This document shows, one piece after another, positions 50,609-58,794 of a DNA stretch of 64,000 nt. The position numbers were made by a program, and so were the translations under genes. The notes under the pieces are model-generated. The model was not told the DNA's origin. It did no database searches and worked only from the letters and a program-made list of their open reading frames with translations. Position 1 is the first letter of the stretch; each line of letters starts with the position of its first letter. This DNA comes from Methylobacterium sp. J-048 (GTDB taxonomy: Bacteria; Pseudomonadota; Alphaproteobacteria; Rhizobiales; Beijerinckiaceae): positions 1 through 64,000 of the forward strand of contig NZ_JAKSYL010000100.1 in NCBI RefSeq assembly GCF_022829515.1, in the 5' to 3' direction.

Positions 50609-51247
50609 ATGATCGCGGTCGACGCCACCGCTGGAACGGATGTGAGCCGCGCGGTCAGCTGCGGGCGCAACGCCGCCGACCAGCGCCGTCACCAGCGCGT
50701 CCGGGTCGCCGTACTCGGCCGCTACATGCTGGCCGACCGCCGGGAATATCCCTGCCAGACCGTGGACATGTCGCCGGGCGGCGTCCGCCTGACCTGCGCG
50801 GTGGTGGGCGCGGTCGGCGAGCGCGTGGTGCTCTACCTGGAGCATATCGGGCGGATCGAGGGCGTCATCGCGCGCCACAGCGAGGGTGGCTTCGCGGTCC
50901 AGCTCAACGCCACGCCGCGCAAGCGCGACAAGATCGCGTCCCAGCTGACCTGGCTCGCCAACCGCGAGATCCTGGGCCTGCCCGAAGGACGCTCCCACGA
51001 GCGTCTGGTGCCGACCCAGACGGCGGTGACCCTGCGGGTCGAGAGCGGGCGGGAAATCCAGGCCCGGCTGATCGACATCTCGATGTCGGGCGTGGCCATC
51101 TCCAGTTCGGCGACGCTGCCCCTCGGAGCGGCCGTGACGGTGGGCAATACGCCGGGGCGCCTGGTCCGCTACTTCGAGGGCGGCTTCGGCGTGCAGTTCC
51201 TGCTGCCGCTCTCCCCCGACCGCTTCCATGCCGGGATGACGTTGTAG
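50609..51247 (+). CDS. Double PilZ-domain protein
   Basis: The 212-residue product (ATG 50609; TTG 50570 would add 13) has a first PilZ domain with the c-di-GMP motif RRHQR followed by QTVDMSPGGVRL (the D-x-S-x-x-G part). A second, weaker repeat follows at about residues 125-200 (VTLRVESGREIQARLIDISM then SGVAIS), which keeps D-x-S-x-x-G but lacks the R-x-x-x-R. It may therefore bind c-di-GMP through the first domain only. It has no membrane segment and probably affects motility or polysaccharide output. The upstream 230 bases are AT-rich. Confidence 0.82.
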   Translation: MIAVDATAGTDVSRAVSCGRNAADQRRHQRVRVAVLGRYMLADRREYPCQTVDMSPGGVRLTCAVVGAVGERVVLYLEHIGRIEGVIARHSEGGFAVQLNATPRKRDKIASQLTWLANREILGLPEGRSHERLVPTQTAVTLRVESGREIQARLIDISMSGVAISSSATLPLGAAVTVGNTPGRLVRYFEGGFGVQFLLPLSPDRFHAGMTL

Positions 51248-51265
51248 GCCCCTTCGAGCTGCGTC

Positions 51266-51847
51266 TCAGATCTTCTTCGCCAACTGGGCCGCGGTCTCCT
51301 CGGCCGGGCGCGAGACATCCAGGGCGCCCAGGAAGCGGTTCTGCGCGTCCATCACGTAGACGATCGCGGTGTGCTCCATGGTGTAGTCCCCGTCCTTGCC
51401 GGGCACCTTGCGGGCATAGGCCCGGTACGCTTTCTCGGTGGCGACGACCTGCTCGGGGCTGCCGGTGAGGCCGGTGATGCGCGGATCGAAGCTCGACAGA
51501 TAGGTCTTCAGGCTCGCCGGGTCGTCGCGCTCGGGATCCACGGTGACGAAGGCGACCCGCATGCGCGCGGCCTTGGGCCCGAGGGCCGCGAGCACGTCCG
51601 AGACCTGCTGCAGCGTCGTCGGGCACACGTCCGGGCAATGGGTGAAGCCGAAGAACACCAGATGCGGCGCCCCGGCGAAATCGCGCTCGGTGACGGTCCG
51701 CCCGTCCTGGTCGACCAGCGTGAACGGGCCGCCGACCCCCGGCACGCCCACCGGCGCCCGGTCCGGCATGAACGCGAACACCGCCGCCCCGGTCAGGCCG
51801 ACGAGGCCGAGGCAGAAGGCGAGGAGTGGGATCAGGGCGCGGCGCAT
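51266..51847 (-). CDS. SCO1/SenC-family copper chaperone
   Basis: The 193-residue protein has an N-terminal membrane anchor (ALIPLLAFCLGLVGLTGAAV) and a periplasmic thioredoxin-like domain. Its Cu-binding C-P-D-V-C motif is at residues 71-75, and a conserved His lies in YTMEHTAIVYV (about residue 158). It delivers copper to cytochrome oxidase Cu(A) or acts in redox defence. ATG at 51847 begins directly at the anchor. It is convergent with the PilZ gene, and no oxidase genes are nearby. Confidence 0.9.
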   Translation of the reverse strand: MRRALIPLLAFCLGLVGLTGAAVFAFMPDRAPVGVPGVGGPFTLVDQDGRTVTERDFAGAPHLVFFGFTHCPDVCPTTLQQVSDVLAALGPKAARMRVAFVTVDPERDDPASLKTYLSSFDPRITGLTGSPEQVVATEKAYRAYARKVPGKDGDYTMEHTAIVYVMDAQNRFLGALDVSRPAEETAAQLAKKI

Positions 51848-51971
51848 CTTCTCGGACTCCGACCTCCGTGCAGCGGCTGGCACAGCATGGAACCGCGCAC
51901 GAAGGCAAGTCGGCGCTGGAGCGTCGCCCAAAGCATCCGGCCCGGGATGACGCCCCAGGCCATTGATGAGC

Positions 51972-52018
51972 CTTTTCTTTTTTCGAAAGCCGGCGGCCGC
52001 CTGTCGGGATGATGCTCT
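51972..52018 (-). repeat. Interspersed palindromic repeat, copy 2 (inverted)
   Basis: On the minus strand this reads AGAGCATCATCCCGACAGGC, then GGCCGCCGGCTTTCG followed by an A-rich stretch. It is nearly identical to copy 1 at 23436-23484 but in the opposite orientation and with a decayed right arm. It lies between the SCO1 and PRC-barrel genes. Confidence 0.75.
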
Positions 52019-52046
52019 ATGTCGCCGGCCTGTCCCCGGTCGGGAA

Positions 52047-52544
52047 TCAGGGCTTGGCGGCTGGCTCGCCGGCGGGCGGGGCGGACGCGGCGCCCTTCGG
52101 CGGCTCCTTGCCGAGGTAGATGTATTCCGGCGCGGCCTTGAGCTGATCCTTGGTCGTGTCGATGCGGGCCTGGAGCGTCTTGTCGTCGGTCCGGTCGAGC
52201 TTCAGCACCGACGGGTCGACGGCCACGTATTTGGAGCCGATCCCCAGGAAGCCGCCGACGCCGATGATCCAGGCCTTCACGCTGCCCTTCTGGTCGAGGA
52301 CGAAATCGGCGATCTGCCCGATCGTGTCGTTGGCCGCGTTGGTGACGCTGGCACCGATCAGCTTGCTGGCGACCATGTCATCGGGCGTCTGGGCTACGAA
52401 GGTCGGGCGCAGGTTGTCGGCCATGGTGGCCGGCTGGCCGGGGGCCGGCGCCGCGGGGGCATTCGGCGGCGGGCTGGCAGTCTGCGCCGCGGCGGCTGCG
52501 AGGCCGGCCAGCAGGAGGGCCGAGGCGAGGAGCGGAGTGCGCAT
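52047..52544 (-). CDS. Exported PRC-barrel domain protein
   Basis: The 165-residue product has a cleavable signal peptide (TPLLASALLLAGLAAAAAQT) and an Ala/Pro-rich linker. A PRC-barrel domain follows at about residues 55-130, with MVASKLIGASVTNAANDTIG, QIADFVLDQKGSVKAWIIGV and VAVDPSVLKL. The Ala/Pro/Lys tail is disordered. Exported PRC-barrel proteins of this type are abundant in Rhizobiales and may stabilise the envelope under stress; the exact role is unknown. Confidence 0.85.
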   Translation of the reverse strand: MRTPLLASALLLAGLAAAAAQTASPPPNAPAAPAPGQPATMADNLRPTFVAQTPDDMVASKLIGASVTNAANDTIGQIADFVLDQKGSVKAWIIGVGGFLGIGSKYVAVDPSVLKLDRTDDKTLQARIDTTKDQLKAAPEYIYLGKEPPKGAASAPPAGEPAAKP

Positions 52545-52627
52545 CGGGTCAGGACTTTCGGACGGAGGGCCGCGAACGAGGGTGGCGCCGCTCTAAGGCT
52601 CTGGCGCAGCGTAAGTTCCGCCGATTC

Positions 52628-53605
52628 TCACCGCGTCCCGTGGATTGCGCGCCCCTTTGCCGGCTGCGCGTCCCTGGCCCGGGTCTCGACGGCCGCCGGT
52701 ACCGCCGCCGCAAGCGTCGCGTTCATGCGCGCCGAGAGCCAGTCCACGAAGCGGCTCGCCCGCTCGTCCCGGTCGATCGGCTGTGCCGAGAGGGCGACGT
52801 ATTGCGTGCCGTCCGGCCAGAAGCCGTGAGGACTGCACAGGCGCCCGGCCGCCACATCCCGCTCGACCATGTGGATCGATGCCAGGGCGACGCCCTGCCC
52901 GGCCAGGGTCGCCTCGATCGCCAGGTAGAAATGCTCGTAGGTCCTGTCCGAGGTGCAGGTGATCGCCGGGCGGTTCAGGCGTTTCCAGGCCGCCCAGGCA
53001 TCGGGTCGGCTGCGGGTGTGGAGCGCCGGAAGTGGGAATCGGCCCGTCTCCGCCTCGAACCGGGCGAGCGCCTCGGGCGCGCAGACCGGCCCCATCGCCT
53101 CGTCGCAGAGCACCCGGGCATGGAGCGTGCTGTCGATCGGAAAATCGTTCCGGCGGATGGCGAGGTCGACAGGGTCGCGCCGGACATCGATACGCCCGCC
53201 GGCCGCCAGCACCCGCACCTCGATCCCGGTGGCGTGCTGGAACGCGCCGAGGCTCGGGATCAGGAATTTCAGGCACAGGGTCGGCTCGCAGGACACGACC
53301 AGCGGCTGCTCGGAGCCCTGGGTGCGGAACTCGGCGAGGGCGTCTTCCAGATCGCCGAAGATGCTCCGGAGCCGGGCGGCCAGGGCACGGCCCCGCTCCG
53401 TCAGGAACACGCCCCGGTTCCTACGGACGAACAGCGCCTCGCCGAGATCCGCTTCGAGGTTCTTGATCTGCTTGCTGACGGCGCCGTGGGTGACGTGAAG
53501 CTCATCCGCGGCCCGGGTCAGGCTCCCGTGCCGGGCGGCCGATTCGAACACCCGCAGCGCGCCGAGCTGCGGCAGGCGTTCGCGAATGGGGTCCGGCGCA
53601 TCCAT
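52628..53605 (-). CDS. LysR-family regulator, GcvA-like
   Basis: This 325-residue protein has the winged helix-turn-helix at about residues 14-72 (ALRVFESAARHGSLTRAADE then LHVTHGAVSKQIKNLEADLG). The periplasmic-binding-like effector domain (about 95-300) contains EVRVLAAGGRIDVRRDPVDL, typical of the GcvA subgroup. It is transcribed divergently from a LysE exporter gene 184 bp away, an arrangement in which the LysR protein usually controls the exporter in response to its substrate. ATG at 53605. Confidence 0.9.
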   Translation of the reverse strand: MDAPDPIRERLPQLGALRVFESAARHGSLTRAADELHVTHGAVSKQIKNLEADLGEALFVRRNRGVFLTERGRALAARLRSIFGDLEDALAEFRTQGSEQPLVVSCEPTLCLKFLIPSLGAFQHATGIEVRVLAAGGRIDVRRDPVDLAIRRNDFPIDSTLHARVLCDEAMGPVCAPEALARFEAETGRFPLPALHTRSRPDAWAAWKRLNRPAITCTSDRTYEHFYLAIEATLAGQGVALASIHMVERDVAAGRLCSPHGFWPDGTQYVALSAQPIDRDERASRFVDWLSARMNATLAAAVPAAVETRARDAQPAKGRAIHGTR

Positions 53606-53618
53606 AAAGTGAGTTTTC

Positions 53619-53636
53619 CTCACGCTTCGCGGTGAG
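53619..53636. promoter_or_regulatory. Candidate LysR binding site
   Basis: CTCAC-n8-GTGAG (53619-53636) is an inverted repeat that fits the loose T-N11-A LysR box. It lies 14 bases upstream of the lysR start, where autoregulatory sites are often found, within the region shared with the LysE gene. Confidence 0.3.
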
Positions 53637-53789
53637 AGCAACTCGATTTTTTCGTCCGCCCGCCTGTGCTTCCATGCGCTGGACCGCAGCGATCCGAAGG
53701 CCGCGGTCTCATTCCGACACCCGCGACACCGCGCACCGGCGCGTCGGCGACGACGCGCGCCTGGGTTCGCGAGCCTTGAGGAATCCGCC

Positions 53790-54416
53790 ATGGAACAGGC
53801 CGCCCTGATCGTTCCCGTCGTCTGGCTGGCCGTGCTGAGCCCCGGCGCCGATTTCGCCATGGTGTCGCGCAACAGCTGCCTGTACGGCCGGCAGGCGGGC
53901 TTGGCGGTCAGCACCGGGATCGCGATCGCGTGCTGGTTCCACGTCGCCTACGCGATCGTCGGGCTCGCGCTCATCGAGCGCACGATCCCCCACGCCTTCG
54001 GCCTCATCAGGATCCTGGGTGCCGCGTACCTGATCTGCATGGGCGTCTCGATGGTCCTGCGCCGCCGGACGGCCGAGCCGGATGCAGCCGGGCCTCCCGC
54101 CGCTTTCAGCGCGCGCGGCGTCGTCACCGGCCTGCTCACCAACGGGCTCAACCCCAAGACCTCGATCTTCGTGATCAGCATCTACAGTCAGGCTTTGGGC
54201 CCGGACGCCGCGCTGCAACGGCAGATCGCCTGGGGCCTGTTCATATCGCTGTCCCACCTGGCGTGGTTCGCCCTGGTCTCGTCGTACCTCTCGAAGCCGG
54301 GCGCCCGCGCTTTCGTCCTGCGCCGCCAGATCCTGTTCAACCGCGTGATCGGCGTCATCCTCACGCTGTTCGGAACGATGCTCCTATCCATCAACCAGCC
54401 GGGCGGCATGCCGTAG
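53790..54416 (+). CDS. LysE/RhtB-family exporter
   Basis: The 208-residue protein has six hydrophobic helices with the family motif VVWLAVLSPGADFAMVSRNS and SCLYGRQAGLAVSTGIA at the start, and LLTNGLNPKTSIFVISIYSQ in the fourth helix. It exports amino acids or similar small metabolites. Divergence from the LysR gene suggests substrate-dependent induction. The substrate cannot be predicted from the sequence. Confidence 0.9.
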   Translation: MEQAALIVPVVWLAVLSPGADFAMVSRNSCLYGRQAGLAVSTGIAIACWFHVAYAIVGLALIERTIPHAFGLIRILGAAYLICMGVSMVLRRRTAEPDAAGPPAAFSARGVVTGLLTNGLNPKTSIFVISIYSQALGPDAALQRQIAWGLFISLSHLAWFALVSSYLSKPGARAFVLRRQILFNRVIGVILTLFGTMLLSINQPGGMP

Positions 54417-54476
54417 CCCGGATCGGGAGCGGGGCGCTTTGACGGCGCGGCGCCGGCCGATCACAAGCCTGGCCCC

Positions 54477-54956
54477 ATGCTGCGCCTCGTCCTCTACCAA
54501 CCCGACATCCCCCAGAACACCGGCACGATGCTGCGGATGGCCGCCTGCCTCGGGATCGCGGTCGAGATCGTGGAGCCGGCGGGCTTCGACGTCTCGGACC
54601 GGCACCTGCGCCGCTCGGGCCTCGACTATCTCGACCACGTGGCGATCACCCGGCACCGCTCGTTCTCGGCCTTCGAGGCGTGGCGGGCCGAGGCCGGCCT
54701 GCGGCTGGTGCTGGCCACCACGGCGGGCGCCCTGCCCCACACGGACTTCGCGTTCCGCCCGGACGATTGCGTGATGGTCGGGCGCGAATCGGCCGGCGTG
54801 CCCGACGCCGTCCACGCGGTATCCGATGCCCGGGTGGTGGTGCCGATCCGGCCCGGAATGCGCTCGCTGAACGTGGCGGTCGCGGCCGCGATGATCACCG
54901 GCGAGGCCCTGCGGCAGACCGGTGGATTCTCACCGGATCGCGGCCCGGCGGCTTGA
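54477..54956 (+). CDS. trmL: tRNA (cytidine/uridine-34 2'-O)-methyltransferase
   Basis: The 159-residue SPOUT methylase has MLRLVLYQPDIPQNTGTMLR, RSGLDYLDHVAITRHRS, the knot region VMVGRESAGVPDAV and PGMRSLNVAVAAAMITGEAL. These match TrmL (YibK), which methylates the wobble base of tRNA-Leu isoacceptors using S-adenosylmethionine. Length and motifs are standard. It starts 60 bases after the LysE gene on the same strand, but the link is likely accidental. Confidence 0.93.
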   Translation: MLRLVLYQPDIPQNTGTMLRMAACLGIAVEIVEPAGFDVSDRHLRRSGLDYLDHVAITRHRSFSAFEAWRAEAGLRLVLATTAGALPHTDFAFRPDDCVMVGRESAGVPDAVHAVSDARVVVPIRPGMRSLNVAVAAAMITGEALRQTGGFSPDRGPAA

Positions 54957-55065
54957 GCGCGGCCGGTCTCCGAATGGACGCAGGGCACGAGCCGCGTGCT
55001 TGCCCTTCGCCGGATGCGGCGCGGGAGATCGTGCGCCCGCGCCCCCGGGCGCAGCGCCGCCATCC

Positions 55066-55302
55066 CTACTTCGCGGGCGCGCCCTGCACGATGCCGGCCA
55101 GGGACGCCGTCGCTTCGTCGCCGCTCGCGGCCTGCGGCACGGCGTCCGAGGCGGCCTGCGCTTCCTCGTCCGCCAGCCGCCGACGCTCCTCCGCGTAGCC
55201 CCCCGCAATCGCCATGTCGACGAGGCGCCGGGTCAGCCGGAAGGCCAGCCAGAACAGGACGAGGCAGACGGCAGTCGCGGCGGCAGCCTTGAGCGGGTCC
55301 AC
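55066..55302 (-). CDS. Small single-pass membrane protein
   Basis: The 78-residue product begins with one hydrophobic helix (AAAATAVCLVLFWLAFRLTR). An amphipathic, charged helix follows (YAEERRRLADEEAQAASDAV) and then an Ala/Ser-rich tail. It is probably an inner-membrane anchor protein with a cytoplasmic tail. No family is recognised. A GAGGA lies upstream of the ATG. Confidence 0.5.
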   Translation of the reverse strand: MDPLKAAAATAVCLVLFWLAFRLTRRLVDMAIAGGYAEERRRLADEEAQAASDAVPQAASGDEATASLAGIVQGAPAK

Positions 55303-55462
55303 GGGACTCCTCGAACAATCTCCCCTATGTCGGGGGCGCCCCTCTTAGGGCCGCCCCCGATCGCGTTGCAATCGGACTTGGCTCCGAGGCCGTCTCCGGA
55401 GACGGATTTCACACCGCGCCGAACCGGGCCCGTTCCGGCGGCGGGCGCTCACGATCAGGCAG

Positions 55463-55696
55463 GTGCCGTTGCGCGAGACCTTCCATATCGAAGTCCTCGG
55501 CCCCGAGGCGGACGAGGTCCAGACGCGGATCTCGGTGCGCGTCGGCAGCCTGGAGACCGCCCAGGAGCGGGCGTTGCGCCTGTTCGCCCGCGCCCGGGTG
55601 CCGCAGCGCTCCGGCGAGCCGGCCCAAGCGGTGCGGGTGATCGACGGCGCCGGCCGCGAGGTGTTCTTTCGCAGCCGCTTCGACGCGGCGGATTGA
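55463..55696 (+). CDS. Small conserved-looking hypothetical protein
   Basis: The 77-residue product (GTG start) has alternating strands and one helix: RETFHIEVLGPEADEVQTRI, VGSLETAQERALRLFARARV, then a strand pair ending VRVIDGAGREVFFRSR. That pattern suggests a compact beta-alpha-beta-beta fold. It lies 7 bases ahead of the next small gene and is probably co-transcribed with it. The function is unknown. Confidence 0.55.
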   Translation: MPLRETFHIEVLGPEADEVQTRISVRVGSLETAQERALRLFARARVPQRSGEPAQAVRVIDGAGREVFFRSRFDAAD

Positions 55697-55703
55697 GGGG
55701 CGA

Positions 55704-56060
55704 ATGCGCGCCACGCTGATCCTGCCCGGGCTCGTCCTGCTGAGCTGCGGCCTGTTCCTGCGCAGCTACACCCTGGCGCCCGCCCCGGACCGGCGCGGCG
55801 GCACGACGCTTCAGCTGACCTGGCCGAACCGTCCGGTGTTCGGAAGCCCGCGGGCCGACTGCCTCGGCACGCCCGCGGACGAGCCGGTCGTCCCCTGCCT
55901 GATCGCCTCGGTCGGCCGGGCGCGGAGCGACGGCATTCCGGTGATCCAGCTCCCGTTCTGCGCGACCTGCTACGCCCTGTCCGAGCGGATCGCCCGCTTC
56001 GGCCGAGACGAGGCGGCGACGCAGGCGCGGCTCACGCAGATCGCTCGCTTCGGCTGGTGA
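55704..56060 (+). CDS. Exported or membrane-anchored hypothetical protein with Cys pairs
   Basis: The 118-residue protein starts with a short hydrophobic segment ending in LLSCGLF, which could be a signal anchor; the Cys gives a weak lipobox look. The soluble part has four further Cys (in RADCLGTP, VVPCLIAS and FCATCYAL), the last as a C-x-x-C. It may bind metal or form disulfides in the periplasm. The last 29 bases overlap the 3' end of the convergent GNAT/CelD gene. Confidence 0.5.
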   Translation: MRATLILPGLVLLSCGLFLRSYTLAPAPDRRGGTTLQLTWPNRPVFGSPRADCLGTPADEPVVPCLIASVGRARSDGIPVIQLPFCATCYALSERIARFGRDEAATQARLTQIARFGW

Positions 56061-57186
56061 GGCGTGCCCGCGCCACGCGCTCGCGGGCACGCTCCAGGGT
56101 CCGGGCCACCGGAAACAGCGTGTCGCGCCCGGCCTCGACCAGCAGGTGGGCGATCGGGCGCCGCTCCGTCCAGAAGGTGGAGCCGAGGGCGAAATCCGGT
56201 GGGGCGCACGAATCGATCCGGTCGATGCCCTCCCCGGCCAGCACCGCCTCGGTCAGGCGGTGGACGAGTTGCACCCCGGGGGCGGCCTCCGGGTCGGCCT
56301 CGTCATGGGCGATCTTGAGCACCCAGGCCTCGGCGCCGGTGGTCGGCAGGATCGCGGAGGCCAGGATTCGGCCCTCCCGACGCAGCCGCGCGACGCGCAC
56401 GCGCCCCTCGGATCCGAGATCAGCCAGCACGGCGCGCAGGAACGCGACCTCGTCGAGCCGCTGCCCCAAGCCAGTGCCTGCGCGGCCCTTCCAGCCCGCA
56501 GCCTCCAGGGCGACGTGGTCGTCCAGGGCGCCATCGAGTGCTCCGGGCGCGTCCAAGATCTCCAGCACGACCGGCCCCGCGGCCTCCAGGCGCTGGCGAG
56601 CGAGGCGCAGCTTGCGCCGCCGCTTGCCGGAGAGATGGTCGAGATAAGTTTTCCGCGATTGCATCGACCGGCCGGTCACGTCGAGCAATCCGCGTTCATG
56701 CGGCCAGTAGGCCGCCTGCCGCACCCCGTGCGCGGCCAGCAGATCGGCAAAAGCACCGTCCGCGGGCGCGTTCGGCAGGAGCAGCCGCGGTGGCAGGCCC
56801 AGCGCCCGGGGCGCAGTGAGCAGGCCGGCGAGCGCGGCCTCCGGGTCGGCACCGTCGAGGAGCGGGGCGCCGAACGGGCCGTAGCCGTGGGTCCAGCCCA
56901 TCAGGACCGGCAGCGGCAGGCCCCAGCGGCGCCACGACGTCCGGAACGGCCAGGCGGCCAGGAGCCGCGCGCCCGGCGCCTCGGGGGGCCGATCGGCGAC
57001 GATCAGGAGCCGCATGCCTGCGCCGAAGGGTTTTTGGGCCGCGAGCGCGTAGCCGGCCTCGTAGAACGGATTGCGGACCAGGGCCTGCGCGCCGAGCGCC
57101 CGCCAGGCCGGGATCCAGGGTGCAGCGGGGTCGAGGGGCCGAACCGCAGCCGTCAGGCCGTTGGGGAGGGTCACGGCGTCCCGCAT
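56032..57186 (-). CDS. CelD/BcsL-like acetyltransferase
   Basis: The 384-residue product contains a C-terminal GNAT-like domain (about 185-345), with KTYLDHLSGKRRRKLRLARQ, ALEAAGWKGRAGTGLG and VRVARLRREGRILASAILP. This is the pattern of the Acetyltransf_6 (CelD/BcsL) family associated with polysaccharide synthesis. The N-terminal half is a degenerate second GNAT-like unit. It is followed after 10 bases by the flippase gene upstream on the same strand, so the two form an operon. It probably modifies a sugar or lipid-linked intermediate. Confidence 0.75.
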   Translation of the reverse strand: MRDAVTLPNGLTAAVRPLDPAAPWIPAWRALGAQALVRNPFYEAGYALAAQKPFGAGMRLLIVADRPPEAPGARLLAAWPFRTSWRRWGLPLPVLMGWTHGYGPFGAPLLDGADPEAALAGLLTAPRALGLPPRLLLPNAPADGAFADLLAAHGVRQAAYWPHERGLLDVTGRSMQSRKTYLDHLSGKRRRKLRLARQRLEAAGPVVLEILDAPGALDGALDDHVALEAAGWKGRAGTGLGQRLDEVAFLRAVLADLGSEGRVRVARLRREGRILASAILPTTGAEAWVLKIAHDEADPEAAPGVQLVHRLTEAVLAGEGIDRIDSCAPPDFALGSTFWTERRPIAHLLVEAGRDTLFPVARTLERARERVARARLTSRSERSA

Positions 57187-57196
57187 GGCGCGCCCG

Positions 57197-58612
57197 TCAG
57201 GCCGCGAGCCGGTGGCGGATCGCGCCGGCGAAGCCGAGCACGTCGTAGCGCCACGCGGTCGCCCCCGCCCCGACCACCAGCAGGACCAGCCGCAGGATCT
57301 GACCGGGAGGCATCAGGCCCCCCGGGACCAGGCCGATCCCGGCGGTGACCGCGCCGCAGACCAGGGCGGCGGCCGTGATCCCCATCACGTCGGCGAGCGG
57401 CAGCGGCATCGTGGTGCCGGCCCGGTAGGCGCCGAGCACCAGCACCAGGCAGGCCGCCGCCTGCCCGCCCGCGAAGGCGAGCGCCGCCCCAGCGGCGCCG
57501 AACCTCGGGATCAGCAGCAGGGAGAGCGCGGCCACCACCGCCAGGGTGGCGAAAGCCGCCCACGCCTCCAGCCGGCTGGTGCGGGTGAAGTAGATCACCT
57601 GCCCGAAATAATAGGCCCGGAACATCATCAGGATGCTGGCCAGGATCAGCACCGGGGCGAGTTCGCGCGCTTCCGCGCGGTAATCCGGCCCGAGCAGCAC
57701 CGCGACCACGAGGTCGTCGAAGCACAGGAAGAACACCGCCCCGAAGGCGGCGATCAGGGTCATGGCCCGGGCGGCGTCGCTCAGCACCCCGGAGGCCGCC
57801 GCGATGCCGCCGACCCGCGCCTCGCGCTTGGCGATGGAGATCAGCGACAGGGCGATCGCCTCGCCGAACACGATGAAGCTCTGCTTCAGGAAGTCGGCGA
57901 GCGCCCCGTAGGCGCCGAGCCCCGCGGGCCCAACGGTCTTGGCGATGATCAGCCGGTCGAGGCTCTGGGCGAGCGCCGCCGTCCCGAAGGACAGCACCAG
58001 CGGCCAGCCATAGGCGAACAGCCGCAGCGCCTCGGCGCGGCTGCCGCGGCCGGGCATCATCGGGGCGATGGTGATCGCGGCCGGCAGCGCCGCCAGGGCG
58101 TTGGCGGCGGCCACGGCAAACGCGAGGTGCAGGGGATCGGCCGACAGGTGCAGCGCCAGGCTGCCCAGCCCGAGGATCAGCACGGCCCGGCTCATCACCG
58201 AGGCCGCCACCGCCCCGGCCTTCAGGCGGGTGCGGGCGATCTCAGTGGAGCCCTCGAACAGGGTCGTGCCGAAGGCGAGCGCCAGGATCGCCGCCGCCAT
58301 AGGGGCCGAGACCAGCCCGAGTCCGGCCGCGAGCGCGCTGCCGAGGCCGGCGAGCAGCAGCGTGCCGGCGAGGATCCGCACCACGGTGCCGACCTGTGCC
58401 GGCTCGCGGGCCTCGTCGTAGAGGGCGAAGAACGCGAATTTCGGCCACTGGCAGGTCGCCCCGTAGAGCACCAGCGCCCAGGACAGGACGTAGAGATAGG
58501 TGCCGTAGCTCTCCACCGGCGCGAGCCGGGTGAACACCGCCACGGAGGCCATGTTCAGGGCGGCGGCGAAGCCGCGCGAGCCGACATAGATCAGACTGTG
58601 CCGGGCAATCAT
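57197..58612 (-). CDS. Polysaccharide flippase (Wzx-like)
   Basis: The 471-residue membrane protein has 12-14 hydrophobic helices. It begins with a conserved YVGSRGFAAALNMASVAVFT and RLAPVESYGTYLYVLSWALV, and has LIIAKTVGPAGLGAYGALAD in the middle, typical of the Wzx/MOP group. It would flip a lipid-linked sugar unit to the periplasm. It precedes the CelD-like gene in one operon and is the second flippase in the window. The polymerase partner is not seen. Confidence 0.85.
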   Translation of the reverse strand: MIARHSLIYVGSRGFAAALNMASVAVFTRLAPVESYGTYLYVLSWALVLYGATCQWPKFAFFALYDEAREPAQVGTVVRILAGTLLLAGLGSALAAGLGLVSAPMAAAILALAFGTTLFEGSTEIARTRLKAGAVAASVMSRAVLILGLGSLALHLSADPLHLAFAVAAANALAALPAAITIAPMMPGRGSRAEALRLFAYGWPLVLSFGTAALAQSLDRLIIAKTVGPAGLGAYGALADFLKQSFIVFGEAIALSLISIAKREARVGGIAAASGVLSDAARAMTLIAAFGAVFFLCFDDLVVAVLLGPDYRAEARELAPVLILASILMMFRAYYFGQVIYFTRTSRLEAWAAFATLAVVAALSLLLIPRFGAAGAALAFAGGQAAACLVLVLGAYRAGTTMPLPLADVMGITAAALVCGAVTAGIGLVPGGLMPPGQILRLVLLVVGAGATAWRYDVLGFAGAIRHRLAA

Positions 58613-58678
58613 GTCCTACGCATCATGCGCCATACCGGTCGCTACTTCGGCGACAACCCTTATGCGGGCGCAAGCGTT

Positions 58679-58732
58679 AGAGCATCGTCTCTTTCCGAAA
58701 GCCGGACTCCACCTTTCGCGACGACGCTTTCA
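58679..58732 (+). repeat. Interspersed palindromic repeat, copy 3 (diverged)
   Basis: AGAGCATCGTCTCTTTCCGA, then AAGCCGGACTCC and ACCTTTCGCGACGACGCT. The flanks AGAGCATCGTC and GACGACGCT are near complements, and the centre keeps CCGAAAG...CTTTCG-like elements of copies 1 and 2. It is clearly more diverged. Confidence 0.5.
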
Positions 58733-58794
58733 GACCACGTTGCTTCGATCCCGCATCCGGACAGGCGCCGGGCCGTGGTCCCCTCAGCGCCCGC

